Origin: Pseudoalteromonas nigrifaciens
Lineage (GTDB): Bacteria; Pseudomonadota; Gammaproteobacteria; Enterobacterales; Alteromonadaceae
Direction: 5' to 3'
NCBI RefSeq assembly: GCF_002221505.1
Contig: NZ_CP011037.1
Span: 1-64,000, forward strand
Length of the DNA stretch: 64,000 bases
The position numbers and the translations under genes are program-made. The notes under the pieces were generated by a model, which was not told the origin of the DNA, did not search any database, and saw nothing but the letters and a program-made list of their open reading frames with translations. Positions 1 to 7,885 of the stretch are shown here, piece by piece (the stretch's first letter is position 1; every line of letters begins with the position of its first letter).

Positions 1-20
1 TACTTAACCATACTTAACCT
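1..20. repeat. 10-bp tandem direct repeat at window edge
   Basis: TACTTAACCA and TACTTAACCT stand head to tail at the very start of the window, about 140 bp upstream of parA. They could be part of a longer iteron or operator array cut by the window edge. Seen directly; the function is a guess. Confidence 0.35.
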
Positions 21-104
21 CTCTATTTATACTAAGAGATATTAAGCATGTAAAAATATTATTAGATGTCTTGTTTATAAAACACATGTCACTATAAATA
101 GTTG

Positions 105-133
105 TTTACAGCAAATTGAATGGACATTATACT
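105..133 (+). promoter_or_regulatory. sigma-70-type promoter of parAB
   Basis: A TTTACA -35 element (105-110) and a TATACT -10 element (128-133) are separated by 17 bp, upstream of parA. The Shine-Dalgarno GAGGA lies at 148-152, just before the ATG at 160. ParA proteins with an N-terminal helix-turn-helix usually repress their own promoter, so this is the likely autoregulated site (inference). Confidence 0.6.
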
Positions 134-159
134 AACAGCCTAACTTTGAGGAATTAAGT

Positions 160-1398
160 ATGTCTATCAATAATAATGCGCTAAGTACCTACCGGCTTTT
201 GAAAGCAACAGCTGAAGTTGCCGAAAAGTCACTAGAAGGACGTATACAACATTATCGCGCTCATCTTAAATCTGAAGAAAAAGAATTAAGAACTTATACG
301 CAAAAAGCAGCTGCCGATCTGCTTGGTTGTAACAATCGTACCTTAAAAAGACGCCACGACAATGGTGATTTTGATAATTTAAATATCAAACGTGGTGCAA
401 ATGGTCATTACGCTTACACTTTGGTAAATATTTTTGCTATGGCCGATATTATGGATATTCAGCCAGATCACCGTACTGGTGATGACAAACTGCAAGTTAT
501 TGTAATTAACTCCTTAAAAGGCGGTTGTGGTAAAACAACTAGTATGGTTAATATTGCAGCAGCATTGGCAACTACAAATATTAAACGCTATCGTATTGGT
601 ATTATTGATTTAGATCCTCAAGGTTCATCATCTAGCTTTTTTCCATCGGCAGAGCCCGATCCAATTACCGTTGGCGATTTAATGCGTGATTGTATTGATT
701 TAGACGAAGGGGAAACCTGGCCTGAATTTGTATCAAACTCATTTTTACCTACGCATATTCCAAATATTCGTGTTTTACCATCTGGTATGGATGATTTTTA
801 TTTTGAACATGAAACAGCTACTTTACTCAAAGACACCTCAAATTACGAACAAACCCGTCATTATCATAAGTTACTTGAAAAAGTAATTGACCCAGTAAAA
901 GACGAGTTTGATGTGTTATTAATCGACACAGCTCCAACACTTAACTTTATGTTTTATAATGCGTTAATGGCATCTACAGCGATGCTAATACCGGTTCATC
1001 CAGAAGCAGTAGACTTTGATGCAAATAATAAATATTTAAAACGTTTAGGTGAGATTTATCATACAGTTGCAGCCCTAGGCCATGAAGGATGGGACTTTAT
1101 GCAGTTTTTAGTAACTAACTATGTAAAAGGTAACCACTCGCAACGCGATATCGTTAAAGATGTTCGTAGTGCCTTTGGTCGCCAAGTGATGAGTTACCCA
1201 ATTAATCATAGCTCAGCAATTACAGCGAGTTCGTCTTCGTTTAACACTATTTTTGATCAAAAAGCATCAGATAGTTTAGCAAGTCGCGAATCGTTAATGC
1301 GTGCGCAAGAAAATATAAAAGATGTAGTTGATGAGCTTGAAATGCTGATCCGCTCTAATTGGCAATCTACACAATCAAAACTAAATACCCCTAAGTAA
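160..1398 (+). CDS. parA: ParA partition ATPase with N-terminal helix-turn-helix
   Basis: ParA/MinD-family ATPase that drives segregation of replicon origins by dynamic DNA binding together with ParB. Residues about 45-70 form a MerR-like helix-turn-helix. The deviant Walker A box KGGCGKTTS is at residues 120-128, the A' box (IIDLDPQG) at about 148-155, and the Walker B region (DVLLIDTAPTLNF) near 252-264. At 412 aa it is the length of type Ia plasmid/chromosome II ParA proteins, which are longer than chromosome I ParA. The start is supported by the GAGGA Shine-Dalgarno. It is followed after 15 bp by parB, clearly one operon. The HTH suggests autorepression of the promoter at 105-133. Assignment to a secondary chromosome rather than a large plasmid is inference from the surrounding housekeeping-type genes. 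Confidence 0.93.
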   Translation: MSINNNALSTYRLLKATAEVAEKSLEGRIQHYRAHLKSEEKELRTYTQKAAADLLGCNNRTLKRRHDNGDFDNLNIKRGANGHYAYTLVNIFAMADIMDIQPDHRTGDDKLQVIVINSLKGGCGKTTSMVNIAAALATTNIKRYRIGIIDLDPQGSSSSFFPSAEPDPITVGDLMRDCIDLDEGETWPEFVSNSFLPTHIPNIRVLPSGMDDFYFEHETATLLKDTSNYEQTRHYHKLLEKVIDPVKDEFDVLLIDTAPTLNFMFYNALMASTAMLIPVHPEAVDFDANNKYLKRLGEIYHTVAALGHEGWDFMQFLVTNYVKGNHSQRDIVKDVRSAFGRQVMSYPINHSSAITASSSSFNTIFDQKASDSLASRESLMRAQENIKDVVDELEMLIRSNWQSTQSKLNTPK

Positions 1399-1413
1399 GG
1401 ATGTTAAACAAAA

Positions 1414-2376
1414 ATGGCTAAAAAACGTAAAAATGACACCCGCTTAGATCCTTTTGCAACAGCGGTTGGTAGTAGTAGTCTTGATGCTTTATTAGAGCAA
1501 GCAAATGCAGGCGATGTAATTCGTATGCCAGCGCCAAGTGATCCTAGCAGAGAAATTACCCTAGTTTGTAAAGTGATTTCCCATAGTGACATTGAGTCAA
1601 CAACCCAGGTATATGGCAAAAACCGCCGTGTACAGTCGCTGTTAAATGAAAAGTCGGTATCCGATATTCTACCGGCAATAAAAGAAGATGGCCGTAATCA
1701 ACACCCGGCACTTCTTTGGGATCAAGGCGATACAAGCTTAGTACTTGCGGGATCACGCCGCCGTAAAGCCTGCATTTTGGGTAATGCCGATTATTTAGTG
1801 TTGAGCTCTAGCGACTTTACTGATCAAGATGCAAAAATTTTAGCTGTTTCGTCTGATCAATACATAGCACCTAGCTTGTGGGAACTTGGACAAGCTTATC
1901 AAAACACTAAAAATGAATTAATTGAGCAAGGTAAAAAAGGCTCTTACCGTGAAATTGCAGTTATTGAAGGCGTATCGCATACCGCGGTTGCCGATGCAAT
2001 AAAAGCATTCGAGCAAATCCCTGCAGATGTTGTTGCACTTTACCCTACAGCTAATCATGTTGGCCGTGAAGTGGCTAAAAAGCTGATTAGCGCAAAGGAG
2101 CGCGACCAAGCAGCCTTTAACTTGCTAGTTGCTGACATTGCTAACCATGAAGACATAAACGCAGCAGCAAGCGATGACAAGCGTGCAATGGCCATTACTA
2201 AGTATTTAACTACCGAGCCACAAATAGCCGTTAAACGTGAAGTTGTGCTTGAGAGTAACTTTGTTTCAGTACAGCGCAGTTTAAAAAATGGTGATGTTTC
2301 AGTAAAAATAAACAATAAAGTTATGACAGACAAACGCTTAGAACAACTTACTAAGCTATTAGCTGCATTTAACTAG
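1414..2376 (+). CDS. parB: ParB/RepB/Spo0J-family centromere-binding protein
   Basis: ParB-type protein that binds parS sites near the origin and activates ParA. Residues about 50-135 form the ParB N-terminal domain, with the arginine-rich box LAGSRRRKACI at 111-121, the position where CTPase ParB proteins carry their GERRxRA motif. A helix-turn-helix lies at about 178-200 (GSYREIAVIEGVSHTAVADAI). The basic N-terminus (AKKRKN) fits the ParA-stimulating segment. Length 320 aa is normal. An AAGGA stretch precedes the ATG. Its stop codon merges with the first base of the first of five parS-like sites downstream, which makes those repeats the natural binding target. Confidence 0.93.
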   Translation: MAKKRKNDTRLDPFATAVGSSSLDALLEQANAGDVIRMPAPSDPSREITLVCKVISHSDIESTTQVYGKNRRVQSLLNEKSVSDILPAIKEDGRNQHPALLWDQGDTSLVLAGSRRRKACILGNADYLVLSSSDFTDQDAKILAVSSDQYIAPSLWELGQAYQNTKNELIEQGKKGSYREIAVIEGVSHTAVADAIKAFEQIPADVVALYPTANHVGREVAKKLISAKERDQAAFNLLVADIANHEDINAAASDDKRAMAITKYLTTEPQIAVKREVVLESNFVSVQRSLKNGDVSVKINNKVMTDKRLEQLTKLLAAFN

Positions 2377-2581
2377 TTAGTAAAATAATGATCTATAAGG
2401 GTGTTAGCTTAGTTAAATATTGATCTGTACACCCTTTAAGTTAGTAAAAAACTGATCCCATATAGCAAAATTTAAGCATAAAAGAGTTACTTGCCTATTT
2501 TAGATCAGCTTTTTACTAACTAAATTACCTTTTTATCTTAGATCCTACCTGTTTTGCGCTTTGTTAGTATAAAGCTGATCT
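2376..2581. repeat. Cluster of five parS-like 19-bp sites
   Basis: Five sites matching S-TTAGT-WWAAD-R-N-TGATC-Y occur between parB and the helicase gene: 2376-2394, 2408-2426, 2440-2458 and 2563-2581 on the + strand and 2502-2520 on the - strand. Example: GTTAGTAAAAAACTGATCC. The first three are regularly spaced by 32 bp, three helical turns. The core is an imperfect inverted repeat (TTAGT...ACTGA). Position directly behind parB makes a ParB centromere the best explanation; a replication-initiator iteron is the alternative. The rest of this roughly 425-bp gap is AT-rich and shows no gene. Confidence 0.7.
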
Positions 2582-2801
2582 GTAAACCCCCTCCTTGTGT
2601 TAGTAAGTTGTTTTTAACTTGTGAGTTAGCTGTGTGTTTTATTTTAAATAAATAATAATTAGCGCATTATTTAGCTATAAAGCAATTTTTTACTAAGCGC
2701 TCAGCTCCAACCAGTTTATTTAACGTTAATATTGCTTTAGCTCAGAGCATATAAGGCATATACTAAAAAAATTGTTTTTAAAATTTAATACTTTGAGTGA
2801 C

Positions 2802-5800
2802 ATGTCTGCTAACTTATCTAAAACTGATCTAATGGCTATTTTTGAAGAAATTAAAAATGAGCAGGCTACCCAGTTTCCTCTTTCTGAACGCTTCATTAAA
2901 AAATTGTTTAAGCCCGCCGTATTGGCTAAAGGTAAAGCGTATTATAAAAACGGCCAAATTAGCTGGTTAGAGCATAATAGCGATTTTTCAGTTGTGGATT
3001 CAACAGTACGTGGCGACAAAGGTATTTCGTTTAATCAACGTATTGAGATCAGTAAAGTACCTACTGGTTATTCGGTAGATACTCACTGTACCTGTAACGT
3101 TAAAACAAAATGCCGCCACTTAGCTGCTATTTTGCTCAAACTTAAAATAGAACACTCGGGTGAGTACGGCGAAGACTACTTTATTAATGATTGGTTTACT
3201 GAACTCGGAGCACTTAAAAACAGTACCGAACAACCGCCTTCACAAGTGCTTTTATTTGTATTAGATGTAGAAAACAATAAAGTGTTTTTAACGCCCAAAA
3301 TAGCTAATTACGATGAAAATCAAAGCTATGCCTTAGGCCGTAACCTTACCGAGCAACAGCTAAACAGCTTTGTAACTCCTAGCGATTTATTAGAAAGCGA
3401 CTTTAGATTATTTAGCTGGATACGTTCACAAAATGCAGTAGGTAATATTGAGCTTAAAGGGCAATGGGGTTTTAACGCACTGCAACAGCTTATAGCAACT
3501 GAAAGATTGTTTTTACAACGATCACGCGTATCAATTAAAGCGCAAACAGGTCAAGCGTTAAGCTTTAGTTGGCAGCAAGTAAAAGATCTAACCCAATTAA
3601 AAGTTAATTTAGAAAACAGCAAAAATTGGACACTAATTAAAACAACGCCACCTACTTATTTAGATCTCGATACTTATAAAGTAGGACGCATTCGCACCCC
3701 CTTAAGTGCAGATGAAATTGCTCATTTACAAACAATTCCAGCATTACACGACACTAATTTTGACCGTATTTATAAACAACTCGCCGATAACTTTGGCTCG
3801 GGTGTTATTCCGCATCCCACTAATGAAAAAAACAATACCTCAAAACTCTCTAGTAATGCGGTTTTAAAAGTAACAATGTCGGCGGAAGGATTAACGCTTT
3901 CGTTATTGTTTAAATATAAAAATAAAAATTATTTGGCAGGCACAGCGCCAGAAACCCTAGTAAATAGTGCTTTTGAAAACACCGTAAAAAACGAGCTAAT
4001 AAACTTAGGTTTCGATTTTTGTAAAGGGGGTTTACAAAGTGAGTTTATTTTTAATAAACAATCGCCCATTCACTTACACTGGTTAGTTTATGAGGTGTTT
4101 CCTAGCTTTGTTCAACGAGGCTGGAAAGTATCGGTTAGTAAAGTAAATGCTGTTAACCCACAAAGCCAAGTAGCTTTGCATGTACACCGTACTGCGGGGC
4201 ATCAAATGCAGTGCAAAATTATATTAAACGATGCTAAAGCTACATTATTATTTAATCAAACAGATGCTCATTATGAATCGTTAAATCGTCAAAGTGAGTT
4301 GTTTTATTACTACCCAATAGGTCGTGAGTTTGGCGCTATAAATAAAGCAGCGTTGCATTTGTTAAATGAGTTTAAACAACGATTTGAATTTATAAAAACC
4401 AGAGATGAATTTAATATTCCGCTTTCATACTTGCCTGAACTGGTAAGTCATACTGCTATAAATGTTGAACTACACGACGAGTCATTGTCACGTTATTTAG
4501 AAGAGCTAAATAGTAATGACCAGTCGCGCCCCACTACGCTTATACAAGGGTTAAATGACTCAGTTGTATTGCGCGAGTATCAGCAGCAAGGCGTTGCGTG
4601 GTTAAACTTTTTAAAACGCCATCAGCTTGGCGGAATTTTAGCAGACGACATGGGATTAGGTAAAACTCTGCAAGTTATTGCCTATCTAACAAGTAGTTAT
4701 AATAATGCGCAAGCAGGCCCTACACTCATTGTGTGCCCTACAAGCCTAGTAAGCAATTGGGAAAAAGAAATAACCAAGTTTGCTAAAAACTTAAAAGTAA
4801 CCACTATTTTTGGTGCCCAGCGTAATGAGTTATTACAAAATGTAGCGCAAGCACAATGTATATTAACTACTTATCCGCTACTTAAACGCGATATTGCGTA
4901 TTATTCACCACTTTATTTTGAAAATATTATACTCGACGAAGCGCAATATATTAAAAACGATACCGCGCAGGTATCGCGTTTAGTGAAGCGCCTTAATGCC
5001 GACTTTAAGCTTTGCTTAAGTGGTACGCCAATAGAGAACAACTTATTCGAGCTTAAATCATTACTTGATTTTGCTATGCCGTCATTACTTGGCTCGCAAA
5101 CGCATTTTAAAACTCACTTCCAAACGCCAATTGAGCGTGAGAGCAATGCAGAGCGAGCACAGCAACTTAAAGACTTAATTATGCCGTTTATATTACGCCG
5201 TACTAAAGCGCAAGTTGCACAAGAGTTACCGCTAAAAACAGAGTTAATTAAAGAGTTTGAATTTGAGCCAAAACAAAAAGAAATGTACCACAGTATTACT
5301 CAAGCATTAGAAGAAAAACTAACTGATCTGTTTTCTGAACAAGGCATGCAAAAAAGTAAACTCGCCTTTTTAGAAGCGCTGTTAAAATTAAGGCAAATTT
5401 GTTGTCACCCTAAATTAATAGAGCCAACAACTCAGGCTGGCAGTGCAAAACTAGAATGGCTAAGTAATCGCTTACCGCTAATGCTAAGCCTAGGTAGAAA
5501 AGTAATTATATTTAGTCAGTTTACTTCTGCGCTCGATCTTATTGCTGAACGCCTAAAAGAAATAAATATAAACTTTAGTTTACTTACCGGACAAACGCGC
5601 CAGCGCGATAAAGTGATTGATGAGTTTACCAGTGGTGCAACATCGGTGTTTTTAATTAGTTTAAAAGCCGGTGGTACGGGGCTTAATTTAACGCAAGCCG
5701 ACACAGTAATTCATTACGATCCTTGGTGGAACCCAGCAGTAGAAAAACAAGCGACAGATCGTGCTTATCGTATTGGCCAAACTAATCCTGTGTTTGTGTA

Positions 5801-5948
5801 TAAACTTATTATGGCAAATTCAATTGAAGAAAAAGTATTTAAAATGCAACAAGATAAACAAGCTCTTGTAGATGCTTTATTTACCGAAAAATCAATGAGT
5901 TTTACCCAGTTTGACGAGCAACAAATGCTCTCTTTAATTAAAGATTAA
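2802..5948 (+). CDS. SNF2-family helicase with SWIM zinc finger
   Basis: Large Swi2/Snf2 ATPase of the bacterial SWIM-SNF2 class; such proteins translocate on duplex DNA, but their bacterial role is poorly defined. A SWIM zinc finger (CxC at 96 and 98, CxH at 104 and 106) lies in the N-terminus. The Walker A box DDMGLGKT is near residue 614-622, the DEAQ Walker B box near 712-715, and the C-terminal helicase domain has SLKAGGTGLNLT, DPWWNPAVE and QATDRAYRIGQ. A TTG at 2772 would add ten residues but has no Shine-Dalgarno; ATG 2802 gives 1048 aa and is preferred. It stands alone between the parS cluster and the small RNA array. A second, unrelated-in-detail SNF2 protein is encoded at 43136. 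A 17-bp dispersed palindrome lies inside the gene at 4020-4036. Confidence 0.88.
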   Translation: MSANLSKTDLMAIFEEIKNEQATQFPLSERFIKKLFKPAVLAKGKAYYKNGQISWLEHNSDFSVVDSTVRGDKGISFNQRIEISKVPTGYSVDTHCTCNVKTKCRHLAAILLKLKIEHSGEYGEDYFINDWFTELGALKNSTEQPPSQVLLFVLDVENNKVFLTPKIANYDENQSYALGRNLTEQQLNSFVTPSDLLESDFRLFSWIRSQNAVGNIELKGQWGFNALQQLIATERLFLQRSRVSIKAQTGQALSFSWQQVKDLTQLKVNLENSKNWTLIKTTPPTYLDLDTYKVGRIRTPLSADEIAHLQTIPALHDTNFDRIYKQLADNFGSGVIPHPTNEKNNTSKLSSNAVLKVTMSAEGLTLSLLFKYKNKNYLAGTAPETLVNSAFENTVKNELINLGFDFCKGGLQSEFIFNKQSPIHLHWLVYEVFPSFVQRGWKVSVSKVNAVNPQSQVALHVHRTAGHQMQCKIILNDAKATLLFNQTDAHYESLNRQSELFYYYPIGREFGAINKAALHLLNEFKQRFEFIKTRDEFNIPLSYLPELVSHTAINVELHDESLSRYLEELNSNDQSRPTTLIQGLNDSVVLREYQQQGVAWLNFLKRHQLGGILADDMGLGKTLQVIAYLTSSYNNAQAGPTLIVCPTSLVSNWEKEITKFAKNLKVTTIFGAQRNELLQNVAQAQCILTTYPLLKRDIAYYSPLYFENIILDEAQYIKNDTAQVSRLVKRLNADFKLCLSGTPIENNLFELKSLLDFAMPSLLGSQTHFKTHFQTPIERESNAERAQQLKDLIMPFILRRTKAQVAQELPLKTELIKEFEFEPKQKEMYHSITQALEEKLTDLFSEQGMQKSKLAFLEALLKLRQICCHPKLIEPTTQAGSAKLEWLSNRLPLMLSLGRKVIIFSQFTSALDLIAERLKEININFSLLTGQTRQRDKVIDEFTSGATSVFLISLKAGGTGLNLTQADTVIHYDPWWNPAVEKQATDRAYRIGQTNPVFVYKLIMANSIEEKVFKMQQDKQALVDALFTEKSMSFTQFDEQQMLSLIKD
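4020..4036. repeat. Dispersed 17-bp palindrome copy 1
   Basis: TGTAAAGGGGGTTTACA, in the coding sequence of the SNF2 helicase (encoding part of FCKGGLQ). One of seven copies of TGTAAA-N5-TTTACA in the window. Confidence 0.7.
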
Positions 5949-5977
5949 AAATGTTTGTAAATATTCAGATCTTTTTT

Positions 5978-6004
5978 GAACTTAATTAAATATGCAGCGT
6001 CTAC
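5978..6004 (+). promoter_or_regulatory. Sigma-E-like promoter of sRNA copy 1
   Basis: TGAACTT (5977-5983) and GTCTAC (5999-6004) are 15 bp apart, close to the sigma-E consensus GGAACTT / GTCTAA. The same pair with the same spacing precedes all four RNA copies, which argues for a real promoter rather than chance. Confidence 0.55.
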
Positions 6005-6010
6005 TATTAT

Positions 6011-6114
6011 GCTAGCGGTTAAATTGCAGTTTAACCAAGCATTATATTGATTTCCCATTTAGTTACTTAAATAAGTAATGATTTAGCCAGCCCACTTTAG
6101 GGCTGGCTTTTTTT
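6011..6114 (+). ncRNA. Tandem structured small RNA, copy 1
   Basis: About 104 nt from a predicted start 7 nt after the GTCTAC -10 element to the end of a T-run. Three hairpins are visible: GGTTAAA/TTTAACC (6017-6036), TTACTTA/TAAGTAA (6063-6078) and the terminator AGCCAGCCC/GGGCTGGCT (6085-6108) followed by seven T. Compared with the other copies the stems change in a compensatory way, so RNA structure is under selection. No open reading frame fits. The boundaries are inferred and the target is unknown. Confidence 0.65.
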
Positions 6115-6179
6115 ATGCCTTTTTTACACCGCTGCTTTACACAAAACTTAAGTTTAATTTTTTTATACTTTTTTTGAAC

Positions 6180-7273
6180 CCTAGATTCAAATTGTAAGTG
6201 CATAACTTGTTTTGGCTAGATTAAGTGGTCAGTTGCTCATAAACTAACTGCTTTTTCTCCGGCAAGAGATTTTACAATGAGACATTACAAACAACTGACC
6301 TATGCGCAAAGATGCCAGATCGCCGTTCTAAAGAAAAGCGGTTTTACGCAACAAAGTATTGCTGAGCTAACTAATTTATCGCAATCTACGATTTCAAGAG
6401 AGCTTTCTAGAAATACAGGTAAGCGAGGTTACAGACACAAACAAGCTCATGAGCGGGCTTTGTTTCGCCGAAGAAGTGTAAGAAAACCGCTTAAGATGAC
6501 ACCTGAAATGATAGCTTTAATTACCCAGAAGCTTAATGAGAAGTGGAGTCCTGAACAAATAACGGGATGGTTACGCAAAGAAAGTGAACTGTCTGTCAGC
6601 CATGAATGCATTTATCTGTATATCTGGGAAGATAAAAAAGCAGGTGGTGAGTTATACCTACATCTGCGCCGACACGGTAAGAAATATCACAAGCGCAGTC
6701 ATGGTAAAACAAACCGAGGGCAAATAAAAAATCGCGTTAGCATTGAAGAGCGCCCACAAATAGTTGATGAGAAAGGTCGTATCGGAGATTGGGAAATAGA
6801 TACCGTCATAGGTAAAGGTCATCGAGGCGCCCTTGTTACCATTGTAGAGCGGGTCACCCAATTCACTGTATCAACTCAGGTGGCAGGCAAAACAGCACAA
6901 GCCGTCACTACGGCGACGATAGAGCTATTAAGGCCATATAGGTCAGCGCTTCATAGCATCACGGCTGACAATGGAAAAGAGTTCGCTTATCACGAGCAAA
7001 TCACAGAGGCTTTAAGTGTTCCTGTTTATTTTGCTCACCCTTATCACTCATGGGAGCGCGGATTGAATGAAAACACGAATGGATTACTACGTCAGTATTG
7101 GCCGAAGAGCACCGATTTTAAGGCGGTAACACCAGCGCAAGTTATACCAGTACTTGAGCAACTTAATAATCGTCCGAGGAAGACACTTGGATTTGAAACG
7201 CCTGCAAAATTGATGCAGGATCACTTGGCGGCTAAAGCCGCCTAAACGTTATGCACTTCAGATTTGAATCCGC
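6180..7273 (+). mobile_element. IS30-family insertion sequence
   Basis: Complete element of about 1.09 kb. The ends share an inverted repeat: GATTCAAATTGTAAGTGCAT on the left (from 6184) and GATTCAAATCTGAAGTGCAT as the complement of the right end (to 7270). GAAC occurs directly outside both ends (6176-6179 and 7274-7277), a candidate 4-bp target duplication; the exact end is uncertain by 3-4 bp because the outermost bases differ. The left flank ends in a T-run plus TTGAAC and the right flank continues as GAACTTAATTAAATATG, so the element landed inside the promoter of the second small RNA copy. Confidence 0.85.
6277..7245 (+). CDS. IS30-family DDE transposase
   Basis: Transposase of 322 aa, normal for IS30. 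The N-terminal helix-turn-helix (QRCQIAVLKKSGFTQQSIAE then STISREL) occupies about residues 10-45. The integrase-core DDE residues are visible as D175 (GDWEIDTVIGK), D231 (TADNGKEF) and E265 (RGLNENTNGLLR). The frame is intact from ATG to stop and spans nearly the whole element, so it is probably still active. The only gene in the insertion sequence. Confidence 0.95.
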   Translation: MRHYKQLTYAQRCQIAVLKKSGFTQQSIAELTNLSQSTISRELSRNTGKRGYRHKQAHERALFRRRSVRKPLKMTPEMIALITQKLNEKWSPEQITGWLRKESELSVSHECIYLYIWEDKKAGGELYLHLRRHGKKYHKRSHGKTNRGQIKNRVSIEERPQIVDEKGRIGDWEIDTVIGKGHRGALVTIVERVTQFTVSTQVAGKTAQAVTTATIELLRPYRSALHSITADNGKEFAYHEQITEALSVPVYFAHPYHSWERGLNENTNGLLRQYWPKSTDFKAVTPAQVIPVLEQLNNRPRKTLGFETPAKLMQDHLAAKAA

Positions 7274-7306
7274 GAACTTAATTAAATATGCAGCGTCTAC
7301 TATTTT

Positions 7307-7411
7307 GCTAGCGGTTGAATTGCAGTTCAACCAAGTTTCATGTTGATCCCCCTATTTAGTTACTAAATTTAGTAATGATTAAGCCAACTCGTTTGAGTTG
7401 GCTTTTTTTTT
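7307..7411 (+). ncRNA. Tandem structured small RNA, copy 2
   Basis: Second copy, immediately right of the IS30 element. The promoter core GAACTT (7274-7279) and GTCTAC (7295-7300) survives because the target duplication regenerates GAAC. Hairpins: GGTTGAA/TTCAACC (7313-7332), TTACTAA/TTAGTAA (7360-7375) and terminator AGCCAACTC/GAGTTGGCT (7382-7403) with a T-run. Relative to copy 1, an A-U pair in the first stem becomes G-C and pairs in the second and third stems are also swapped together. Confidence 0.65.
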
Positions 7412-7468
7412 GCAAAAAATTACTTAGTAGCCCTCTTAAACAATATATAAATAAATTTAAATTATTAT

Positions 7469-7496
7469 TGAACTAAATACTCAACTTGCCGTCTAC
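7469..7496 (+). promoter_or_regulatory. Sigma-E-like promoter of sRNA copy 3
   Basis: TGAACTA (7469-7475) and GTCTAC (7491-7496) with a 15-bp spacer, matching the arrangement before copies 1, 2 and 4. Confidence 0.5.
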
Positions 7497-7502
7497 TATT
7501 AT

Positions 7503-7606
7503 GCTTGTGATTACATTGCAGTTAATTCAAGTTTCATGTTGATTCCCCTATTTAGTTACTAAGTTTAGTAATGATTGAGCCAGCTCGTTTGAGTTGGCTT
7601 TTTTTT
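7503..7606 (+). ncRNA. Tandem structured small RNA, copy 3
   Basis: Third copy. The 5' segment differs from copies 1 and 2 (GCTTGTGATTACATTGC), but the middle hairpin (TTACTAAGTTTAGTAA) and the terminator AGCCAGCTC/GAGTTGGCT (7578-7599, one G-U pair) are kept, followed by a T-run. The roughly 60-bp spacer before it also recurs before copy 4, so copies 3 and 4 are a recent duplication. Confidence 0.62.
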
Positions 7607-7664
7607 GCAAAAAATTTACTTAGTAGCCTTCTTAAACAACATATAAATAAATTTAAATTATTGT

Positions 7665-7692
7665 TGAACTAAATATTCAATTTGCCGTCTAC
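7665..7692 (+). promoter_or_regulatory. Sigma-E-like promoter of sRNA copy 4
   Basis: TGAACTA (7665-7671) and GTCTAC (7687-7692), 15-bp spacer. Confidence 0.5.
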
Positions 7693-7698
7693 TATTAT

Positions 7699-7801
7699 GC
7701 TTGTGATGAATTGTTGTTAACGCAAGTTTCATGTTGATTTCCCTATTTGGTTACTAGTTTTAGTAATGTTAGGCCAACCTTTTATAGGTTGGCTTTTTTT
7801 A
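7699..7801 (+). ncRNA. Tandem structured small RNA, copy 4
   Basis: Last copy, ending about 85 bp before rmuC. The middle hairpin TTACTAGTTTTAGTAA is slightly degraded; the terminator GCCAACCT/AGGTTGGC (7773-7793) is perfect and again differs from the other copies by compensated pairs. The 5' segment ATGAATTGTTGTTAACGC is the most divergent part of the family. Confidence 0.6.
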
Positions 7802-7885
7802 TGCCTTTAATTTATATCCCGCCCCTACTGCTATCGATAGTTATTCGTTATGATGGCATGTCTCTAAATTTAATAAGTTTATTTT

